Source of the DNA: Limnanthes douglasii subsp. nivea
Taxonomy: Eukaryota > Streptophyta > Magnoliopsida > Brassicales > Limnanthaceae
NCBI GenBank assembly: GCA_036936605.1
Contig: JAUPFV010000002.1
Span: 267,352,770-267,416,769, forward strand
Reading direction: 5' to 3'
Length of the DNA: 64,000 nucleotides
Below are positions 23,321 to 31,182 of the stretch, piece by piece. Within the stretch, counting starts at the first letter, position 1. Every line of letters begins with the position of its first letter. The notes beneath the pieces were generated by a model that was not told the DNA's origin, made no database searches, and saw only the letters and a program-made list of their open reading frames with translations. Both the position numbers and the translations under genes were made by a program.

Positions 23321-23680
23321 GGTACTAAAACTGATGAGTATCCTATTCTTTGCAGGTTTGTTAAAGAGATTTATGCAATATCTATGTCTACATTTGCAAG
23401 TGAGTGTGATTTTAGCCAAGCGAGGTTGCAATACACGACTAAGATAACAAGATTGATGGGTAAAGCACTTGGAGTGCTTGTGGCAATCAAGGATTGGACC
23501 GCGGCGGATAAAAGGAGGCAAATCAAAAAGTTTAGAGACGAAGTGAATGTAGATGACATCTTTGAAGATTATCCGGATGATTATGAAGATACACTTGAAC
23601 ACGAAATTATAGAAGAAAACGAAGTTGCGAGTCATTCAAGTGAAGATGATGATGATTATACTTATGAAGGAGAAGATTAA
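23321..23680 (+). pseudogene. hAT transposase, C-terminal dimerisation domain
   Basis: The frame reads TDEYPILCRFVKEIYAISMS, TFASECDFSQARLQYTTK, LMGKALGVLVAIKDWTAADK and ends with an acidic tail of about 50 residues (EDYPDDYEDT, SSEDDDDYTYEGED) at a TAA at 23678-23680. The YPIL-x-R, STFASEC-x-FS and KDW elements are the hAT dimerisation (C-terminal) signature. The catalytic core and zinc finger are missing, so the element depended on a partner. The open frame is free of stops over its last 120 codons, which suggests fairly recent deletion. Confidence 0.8.
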
Positions 23681-24054
23681 TGGTGTTTGTAATAGGTTTT
23701 TTAGATTTTTTATTTTAATTTGAAAACAATTGTTCAACTCCTGGCCCACAAGAGTATAAACGGTGAACGACTAAATAAACATAAATAATATTTACCTTTT
23801 ATTATAACAATAACAATTGTACTATCAAATAATTATAAGATATGATTTTTGTAAAAAATAATAATAACAATAATATTTATAACAAAATCACAATTATAAT
23901 CAGAATGTAATATAAGAAAATAATAATAACACTACTACTATTTATTATCATATACATTATAAAAATATTTTTTAAATATAACTTAAAGTATGATTTTGGT
24001 TTATAAAATAATTACGATACTTATAATATTTATAACCATATAATATTAATCAAA

Positions 24055-24240
24055 CTTTAAACAGGTCTAACAATTTGCACGTCTGGCAGGTTACTGCTAA
24101 TGCAGGTATAACAGATAAACATGTCTAACAGGTTGCAGGTCTGGCAGATTACAGGTCGGGCGGACCAGGTCTGCAGTTACCCATTTAAATTTTGATAGGT
24201 CTCCATTTATTTCTGGCAGATCCAGATCCATTTGCCACTT
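24055..24240. repeat. 16-bp repeat array, right subterminal region of the hAT element
   Basis: Copies of the same caggtct and ggcagg motif as at 23019-23185, in the same orientation, reaching to the right inverted repeat. Confidence 0.7.
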
Positions 24241-24836
24241 GTAAACATGACAATAATTAATGGTATATAAATAAAAAAAATATCACAACTAATATTAAAA
24301 CTTTTTAAATGTAAATAAAAACATAGAATAATCAAAACTCAAACAAACAACGTTGCAATACTATAAAAAATTGATTTTATATATATGCTTCGGATTAGGT
24401 TGAAACCACTGACAAAAGCTATATTATTTGTGAGTAAAGTATTATTAAATACTATATTTTTTCTTTTAAATCTATTGAATTATATTTTAGTGATACTCTT
24501 TAATAAAAAAATCAAATAAAAAAATTAATCGAACATTTCTATATTTAAAAACGAACTATTTTATAATCATATTAGGTCTAATCAAGTAGGTTTTAAGATA
24601 TGTATATATAAAAAGTTACTCATAAAAACTGCCTTGTATTTTGAGGTGATTATCTTTTATTAACAAAATTTGAACGGATCACAATTTTTAGAAGTAGGAA
24701 AATAAAAACAAGAATATTAGACGGAGGTCGGCACCTTGGGACTATAAAAATAACAACCGTTCATTCTCCCAAAAATATCATGCAGATGCAGCATCACCTT
24801 GCGAAAGATACTTTTGCGGTTTCCATTGACCTCTTT

Positions 24837-25504
24837 TAGGTCTGTTATCGGTCCGGGTTTTGAAGGAACCGGACCGCTAAGCTTATCGGTTCGGACCGGA
24901 CCGGACCGCTAAGCTTTCGGTTCTAATTTTTGGAAACGGACCGAACCGCTAAACTTTCGGTTCGGTTCGGTCCGGTCCGAGTTTGGTTCGGTCTGAGTTC
25001 GGTCCGGTCCCATTTCGGTCCGGTTTCGGTCCAGTTTCGGTCCGGTTCCGGTCCGGTTCGGTCCATTTAAAAAAAATAAAACCAATTAAAAATTAATTTT
25101 TAATTAATTTTTTATTAAAATAAATGATATAAAAACTAAAATTTATTAGTTGATCTTTCATTTTCTTAAAAAATTATTAATTTTGGTACTATAAATATAT
25201 AATAATAATAATAATAAATAATCGGTTTTAACGGTTTTATTGATCCGATTTCTAATCGATTCTACCGATTTATCGGTTTTATCAGTTCGATTTCGTACCG
25301 GTTCCTTCGGTCCTATCGGTTTTATCGGCCTTATCGGTTCTATCGGTTCGGTTCCTAACCGGTTTTTTTTTTTTCGGTTCCTTATCGGTTTTCGGTTTTT
25401 AGAATGGAACCGCGAACCGGACCGTTAAGGTTCGATCCGGTTCTCGGTCCGATCCTTATCGGTTCGATCCCGGTCCGGTTCTCGGTTCCGGAGAACCGTT
25501 GACA
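24837..25504. mobile_element. CGGTTC/CGGTCC-rich element, probably a non-autonomous hAT
   Basis: Both halves (24840-25070 and 25220-25500) are dense in cggttc, cggtcc and ggaccg motifs around an AT-rich core. The segment is bounded by ACCTCTTT on both sides (24829-24836 and 25505-25512), an exact 8-bp match that fits a hAT target duplication. The ends taggtctgttatcgg and ccgttgaca are only weakly inverted. A 62-codon plus frame at 25240-25428 is motif-driven and not a gene. Confidence 0.55.
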
Positions 25505-25512
25505 ACCTCTTT

Positions 25513-26008
25513 ACATTTTTGTTGGTTTATCAAATGAAGGAAAAGATAATAAAGAAAAGTGATAATTTAATAAGTTGTTGGCACGGACATGATTTGAAAT
25601 TTAAGTACATGATCATATATTAAGTCGGTTTCAACATAAAATAAAATATGTTTGAAGTTTATTTGAAATAATTTTATAGTCTATCCAAAATATATATCGT
25701 TTTAAAGTTACGCATATATATTATAAAAAATATTATATTTTTATAACAAAAATATCTAATAGATAGAACATGGTATTAAATTTTTTTTATATACACAACA
25801 AATAATTTTTTTAAACGATATTTATTTTTATTATTATCTTTTAGAGGAAATTTTACAATACCGACTAACATAAAAATAGATTCGAAATTTATTATTCTAC
25901 ACATTCAGGTAAATTAGAATAATTCAAAAATGAAAATTTTGATTAAATTATGATTAGTCCGAGAATAAATCGCTATTCAGTCGAGTCTTTACTCATAATT
26001 ATTATTTA
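25513..26008. other. AT-rich stretch, nothing recognised
   Basis: No motif or open frame that I can support. Confidence 0.5.
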
Positions 26009-26053
26009 GGAAAGGTGGTCGAGTGGTTCAAGGCATAGCATCCGCAGATGCTG
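26009..26053 (+). pseudogene. tRNA-Ser-like 5' half
   Basis: ggaaaggtggtcgagtggtt followed by caaggcatagcat resembles the 5' half of a class II tRNA-Ser, closest in my recollection to plastid trnS-GGA. Similarity ends at the anticodon arm, and the T arm is absent because a reverse-oriented SINE begins at 26054. It could be a plastid-derived remnant or the head of a different SINE. It is not a functional tRNA. Confidence 0.4.
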
Positions 26054-26146
26054 TTCAATGAGTGCGCATAAGATAAACTTTTAGTGCAATAGCCCGCAAA
26101 CTAACGTCAAAAGGTAAACCACACAAGATGACAGATTTGTCTCCAA
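26054..26146 (-). mobile_element. tRNA-derived SINE, 5' truncated, minus strand
   Basis: The reverse complement carries the SINE body: ctgtcatcttgtgtggttta, gacgttagtttgc, tattgca and tgcgcactcattg. It ends one base before the plus-strand SINE at 26148, giving a head-to-head pair. Confidence 0.75.
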
Positions 26147-26147
26147 A

Positions 26148-26370
26148 GGGGTAGCCGAGTTGGTTGAGTATGGTATTCTTATGACCAAAAGGTCATGAGT
26201 TCGAGTCCCTCTACATACGCTTTCTCGGCCGAGCCTGTCACCTTGTGTGGTTTACCTTCTGGCGTTGGTTTGCAGACTATCGCGTCAGACTGAGGGTTTA
26301 CTCTGTGCGCACTCATTGCACTATGAGTAGCGGCTGCGGGTTCCCTCCGAAAAAAAAAGAAAGAAAGAAA
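26148..26370 (+). mobile_element. tRNA-derived SINE, full-length copy
   Basis: Starts ggggtagccgag, with an A box tagccgagttgg (26152-26163) that fits the Pol III consensus fully and a B box agttcgagtcc (26198-26208). The non-tRNA body reads gcctgtcaccttgtgtggtt, ggcgttggtttgc, gcgtcagactgagggtttac and tgcgcactcattg, ending gcggctgcgggttccctccg and an A-rich tail with aaag repeats. This is the best reference copy of the family in the window. A 110-codon frame over it is not a gene. Confidence 0.85.
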
Positions 26371-27268
26371 AGGATGACGGATTCAACCAAAAAAATATTT
26401 ATAGAAGGATTCGAATTCATGATTTTTGGTAACAAGCATGTCTCGCTCTACCAACTCCGCTACTCTTTCCGGATTCTTAAAACGATATATATTTTGAAAA
26501 AGAAGGAATACTTGAAGAATAAAATTTCCGAACGATATTTGAATTCAAATTTTGTTTTTATTTTAAATAAAATTTAATATTATGTTTAAGTTGGTTATGA
26601 TTTCGGTTTACTTGATGATATAGTTTTGGATTCCGATAAAGCATTTATATAACTATTGGTTCGTTTTGGTCATGCCTATCTAATTTTTAGTTTTTAAAAT
26701 TAAACAGGGGATCTAATCAATAGCTATCGATTCTGGGTTTTATTGGTTGATTGTCTACCACTAAAAGCTTTATCTATTCATGTTGAACTGATAGGTTCGA
26801 TTATCGACCGATAACGGCTCTATTCATATTTGTTAAACTGCTCGTCGGCTAGATTAACGACGGTTAAAGTTCTATTCATATTTGCTAAACTCGTTTGGCA
26901 GTAGATCTATAATGGTTGTTTAGACATAGACTGCAATTTCAATTTGTTATAGAAGAAATTTAGATTTAGGCTTGACTATTACAACAAAAATATCATTTAG
27001 CAACATCCGGATAAAAGCATAAATCGGTAATAATCAAAATTTGTGAACGATGAAATATATTTCAGTTTGTCAATATCGGCTATCAATCTACAACAAGATC
27101 AATTGTAAAAAAAATATTAGAAGAATATAAAATAAATGAGAGTATTTATAGAGTAAAAAATAATCGAAACCAAATTCAAATCAAATTTTGTTTCAAATTT
27201 TGAATGCCCCAAATACCAAAGAAATAATCAATAACAACACAAATTACACATATTCGATACGATCAACG
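26371..27268. other. AT-rich stretch with a local duplication
   Basis: The phrase ttctattcatatttg-taaactcg occurs twice in diverged form (about 26820 and 26870). No gene recognised. Confidence 0.45.
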
Positions 27269-27690
27269 AATTTTAGTTGATAGCGCCAAAACATTGTTGG
27301 CATTTTTTCTCAATCTAACGGCTACATTCGTCACGTTGTTAATAGCGGCGACTCCTCAAACAAATTAATACATGTACCGTAGTCGAAAAGGACCCATCCT
27401 AAGTTGGCATTGATGGCATCAAGGCCGTGTGCGGCAATACCGGTCAATGATAATTGTAACAGTGGATTACTTTACAAAATTTTAGTTGATAGCGCGAAAA
27501 CATTGCTAGCATTTTTTCTCAATCTAACGGCTACATTCGCCACGTTGTTGAATAGCGCCGACTCCTCAAACAAATTGATACATGTACCGTAGTCGAAAAG
27601 GACCCATCCTAAGTTGGCATTGATGGCATCAAGGTCGTGCGCAGCAATACCGGTCAATGATAATTGTAACAGTGGATTACTTTACAAAAT
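27269..27690. repeat. Tandem duplication of a 209-bp unit
   Basis: Units of about 209 bp starting at 27269 and 27478 are nearly identical; each begins attttagttgatagcgc and ends with the integrase phrase gtggattactttacaaaat. The open frames on both strands (27404-27592 plus, 27657-27472 minus) lie inside and show no family motif. The duplication joins an unrelated segment to the start of the gypsy integrase. Confidence 0.75.
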
Positions 27691-28440
27691 GGGTTGAGGC
27701 AGAACCACTATCTCGAACAAAAGCAAAAGATGTAATCAAATTCATTGTGAACAATATTTGTTGTCGCTTCAGAGTACCTCGGAGAATTACTACAAATAAT
27801 GACCCTTAGTTTAATAATAAAGAAATGACCTCATTTTGTGCATAAAAAGGAATTCAACAATGTTTTTTGACGGTTTTTCATCCTCAAGCCAATGAGCAAG
27901 TCAAGGTAACAAACAAAAGTATTTTAGATAGTTTGAAGAAAAATTTGACAAAGATAACATGGAAATAGTCAAACTATTTACAAGAGGTGCTTTGGGCTTA
28001 TCGGACAACTCTGATTGAGGCTGCCAAAGAAAATTAGTTTACCTTAGCATATGGAATGAATGTAGTTAGCCCTGTGGAGTCTACGATGTCATCTTTTAGA
28101 ATAACTCAATATTATGAAAGATCCAATGATGAAGCTAAAATGGAAAATTTAGATTTGATTAAGCAGAAAAAGGTTCGAACTCATTTAAATGTAATCCATT
28201 ATCAGAATTATGAGGAACATATACGATTCGAAGGTAAAAAAGAGAGAGTTTAAAGCGCGTGACAAAGTGTTGAAGAAAGTATTTTTACATACAAAGGAGA
28301 AAAATGTCAGAAAAATGGTCCCGAATTGGGAATGACCTTATATGGTTATTGAAAGGATATAACCAGGATCTTATCGCCTTTGTGATATTCAAGGGAGGAT
28401 GCTTCAACACCTGTGGAATATACAACATTTGAAGTCATAT
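27655..28440 (+). pseudogene. Ty3/gypsy integrase core, tandem copy A
   Basis: Translation reads IIVTVDYFTKWVEAEPL (first catalytic Asp kept), KDVIKFIVNNICC, ITTNNDP with a stop where the family has S/TDNG-x-QF, HPQANEQVKVTNKSILDSLK, VLWAYRTTLIEAAKEN and LAYGMNVVSPVEST. The second catalytic Asp is Asn and the Glu of GQVE is Lys. Integrase inserts retrotransposon DNA into the genome; here two of three catalytic residues and the frame are lost. The copy is the left member of a 2.1-kb duplication. Confidence 0.82.
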
Positions 28441-28701
28441 TGGGAATATATGTTTTGTATTTTGGATTTTTAACTATTGAATGACACACTCTTTCCTACC
28501 CTGTTGACCCAAGGAAGGTTTGAACAAGACGCTATGTACATATTTAATATTATCAATAAAATGCATTTTTGGCCAATGATTGTTTACAAGTGTTTATTTA
28601 AAAATATTTTAACAACTTATCGAAGACTGATCATCTTTGAGATTGGTTAAGAGTAGAATGTTCTGAAGTGTTTATTACACTTTTTGAAGATAGAACCATA
28701 T

Positions 28702-28860
28702 TCGAAGTTCTACGTTCAACAAATGCACTGTGATTTTATGAACTGTAACATTCAATAAATGCACTGTGATTTTACGAAGTGCTACATTCAATGAATGCAC
28801 TATGTTATTCGAAGTATTATGTTCAAAATTTGCACTAAGTTATTTGAAGTGTTAAATATT
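28702..28860. repeat. 35-bp tandem repeats in unit A
   Basis: About four imperfect copies of a unit with the order gaagtgctacgttcaa and taaatgcactgtgatttta. The same array occurs in unit B at about 30805-30955. Confidence 0.7.
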
Positions 28861-29078
28861 GTGAATTTGAAGTACGATATCATATTAAAAGAGTTGTGTT
28901 TAAAAAAAACAAAATGGTTTCAGGACTGTTAACTTCGAATAATTAATATGGATGATAAAAAAGAAAAATAAACAAAAACATTTGTCAATTAGATTAATTT
29001 GATGAAGTACATTGAGGACATAGTACTAATTTGACAAATACAAAAAAAGATAACATGAAATTATTCGGACATAAAAAA

Positions 29079-29741
29079 TTATTCGGACTCCTCCTCCTCG
29101 GATGATTCTTCCTCCTTTGATGATGAGCTTGTGATAGGATCGAAGGCTTTACTAAGGCGCCGTACGACGGGAATATCGTTCTAAAAACTGGATAGATTGT
29201 TTTTTAGATAAGTTGCATGAACTTCTCGAAGAAGAATGATGGATGTCTCTTCTTTACCATGCTTAATAATAGCTAACATATCTTTATAACATTGAGCATC
29301 GACGGCAGTGACAACAACTTCTTTTCCCTTCTCAAAATTAGCCTCCATCGTGGCTATCTCATCGGTCAATTTTTTTCTCTTTCTGCTTCTCTTGTAGTAA
29401 AAGAAGCTTGAAGACCCTCAAATTTAGCCTTTTCAGCAACCAAGTCTTCAACATGTTTAGTTTTGAGATTGTTCATTTCCTCTTGATGAGAGGCAGTCAG
29501 TTTTTCTTTATCAATATAATGTTACGCTCGTAAATGGATTTTTACGAAGAACACTCCTCAAATCAGCTCTGATATTGCCGCGTCGAAGATATGGAATTTC
29601 TCAATTACTTGATTATGAAATTTTTCCCTCAATTGTTTCTCAACATCGCCAATTCCCTTATGGCGAACCATATCTTTGACCAACTGTTTCAAGTGTATCT
29701 GGAAAGTCTCAACTTGTTGAGAAAGCGACTTTGCTGCAACT
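29079..29741 (-). pseudogene. Antisense ORF of the gypsy element, C-terminal part (unit A)
   Basis: Minus-strand frame with a coiled-coil-like stretch (MTDEIATMEANFEKGKEVVV, AVDAQCYKDMLAIIKHGKEE) and a Ser/Glu-rich end just before a stop at 29081-29079. It is cut at the G run at 29742. The full-length relative is at 31183-34072. Confidence 0.55.
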
Positions 29742-29756
29742 GGGGGGGGGGGGGGG
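29742..29756. repeat. Run of 15 G at the duplication junction
   Basis: Fifteen G in a row, exactly between units A and B. Such a run is unusual in this AT-rich sequence and may be an assembly or sequencing artefact. Confidence 0.85.
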
Positions 29757-29761
29757 TCATC

Positions 29762-30520
29762 AAATGATAATTGTAGCAGTGGATTACTTTACAAAATGGG
29801 TTGAGGCAAAACCACTAGCTGGAACAGAAGCGAAAGATGTAATCAAATTCATTGTGAACATTATTTGTTGTCGCTCCAGAGTACCTCAAATAATTACTAC
29901 AAATAATGGCCCTCAGTTTAATAATAAAGAAATGACCGTATTTTGTGTATCAAAGGGAATTCAACAATTTGTTTTATGCTTTTTCATCCTCAAGCCAATG
30001 GGCAAGTCAAAGTAACAAACAAAACTATTTTAGATGGTTTGAAGAAAAAATTGACATGGACACTAGTGAAATGGCCAAAATATTTACAAGAGGTGCTTTA
30101 GGCTTATCGGACAACTCCCAGGGAGGATACTAAAGAAACTTCTTTTGCCTTAGCATATGGAATGGATGCACTTAGCCCTGTGGGTTCTACGATGTCATAT
30201 TTTAGAATAACTCAATATTCTAAAATACCTAATGATGAAGCTAAAAGGGAAAATTTAGATTTGATTGAGGAGAAAAGAGTTCGAGCTCATTTAAACGTAA
30301 TCCATTATGAGACTCTTATGAGGAACATATACGATTCGAAGGTAAAAATAAGAGAATTTAAAGCGGGTGACAAAGTGTTGAGGAAAGTATTTTTGTATAC
30401 AAAGGATAAAAACCTCAGAAAAATGGCCCTGAATTGGGAATGACCTTATATGGTTATTGAAATGATAAAACAAGGGTCTTATCGCCTTTGTGATATTCAA
30501 GGGAGGACGCTTTAACACTT
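29762..30520 (+). pseudogene. Ty3/gypsy integrase core, tandem copy B
   Basis: Reads MIIVAVDYFTKWVEAKPLAG, KDVIKFIVNIICCRSRVPQI, ITTNNGPQFNNKEM, a frameshift near 29960, then HPQANGQ, VKVTNKTILDGLKKKLT, VLQAYRTT and LAYGMDALSPVGSTMSYFRI, followed by an integrase C-terminal stretch (KIREFKAGDKVLRKVF). As in copy A the second catalytic Asp is Asn (TNNG) and the Glu is Lys. Because both copies share these changes, the loss preceded the duplication. The frame starts at the junction run of G at 29742. Confidence 0.82.
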
Positions 30521-30804
30521 GTGGAATATACAACATTTGAAGTCATATTGGGAATAGATTTTTTGTATTTTAGATTTTTTACTATTGAATGGCGCACTCT
30601 TTCCTACCATGCTGGCCCATGAAGGTTTGAATGAGGCGCTATGTACATATTCAATATTATCAGTAAAATGCATTTTGGCCAATGATTGTTTACAAGTGTT
30701 TATTGAAAAAAAATTTAACAACTTATCGATGACTGATAATCTTTGAGGTTGGTTAAGAGTAGAATGTTCCGAAGTGTTTATTACACTTTTCGAAGAAACA
30801 ACCA

Positions 30805-30955
30805 TATTCGAAGTGCTACGTTCGATAAATGCACTGTGATTTTACAAACTGCAACATTCAATAAATGCACTGTGATTTTCAAAGTGCTACGTTCAATGAA
30901 TGCACTGTGTTATTCGAAATACTATGTTTGAAATTTGCACTGAGTTATTTGAAGT
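30805..30955. repeat. 35-bp tandem repeats in unit B
   Basis: Counterpart of the array at 28702-28860. Confidence 0.7.
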
Positions 30956-31182
30956 GTTAAATATTGTGAATTTGAAGTACGATATCATATTAAAGAAGTT
31001 GTGTTTAAAAAAAACAAAATGGTTTCAGGACTGTTAACTTCGAATAATTAATATGGATGATAAAAAAGAAAAATAAACAAAAACATTTGTCAATTAGATT
31101 AATTTGATGAAGTACAATGAGGACATGATACTAATTTGACAAATACAAAAAATGATAACATAAAATTAGAGGACAACAAAAA

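Larger units (their letters stand above)
22963..24243 (+). mobile_element. hAT transposon, internally deleted, with exact 8-bp target duplication
   Basis: The 1281-bp element starts TAGGGGTGGCAAA (22963-22975) and ends TTTGCCACTTGTA (24231-24243), inverted repeats that agree at 10 of 13 positions. It is flanked on both sides by AACATGAC (22955-22962 and 24244-24251), an exact 8-bp target duplication as expected for hAT. Inside, each end carries tandem copies of a 16-bp motif, and only the C-terminal exon of the transposase remains. Confidence 0.85.
27655..29741. repeat. 2.1-kb tandem duplication, unit A
   Basis: Matches 29757-31850 end to end at an offset of 2103-2107 bases: integrase, a 3' non-coding part with 35-bp repeats, and the tail of the antisense ORF. 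Unit A is cut off in the antisense ORF at 29741, where a run of 15 G begins. Confidence 0.85.

Noticed and set aside
23306..23635. Minus-strand open frame of 109 codons
   Set aside because: It is antisense to the hAT C-terminal exon, which has clear motifs.
24837..25504. Telomeric or centromeric satellite
   Set aside because: The CGGTTC motifs are irregularly spaced, in two blocks around an AT core, and bounded by an 8-bp duplication as for a transposon.
26009..26053. Functional tRNA-Ser gene
   Set aside because: The anticodon stem is disrupted and the variable and T arms are missing because a reverse SINE follows.
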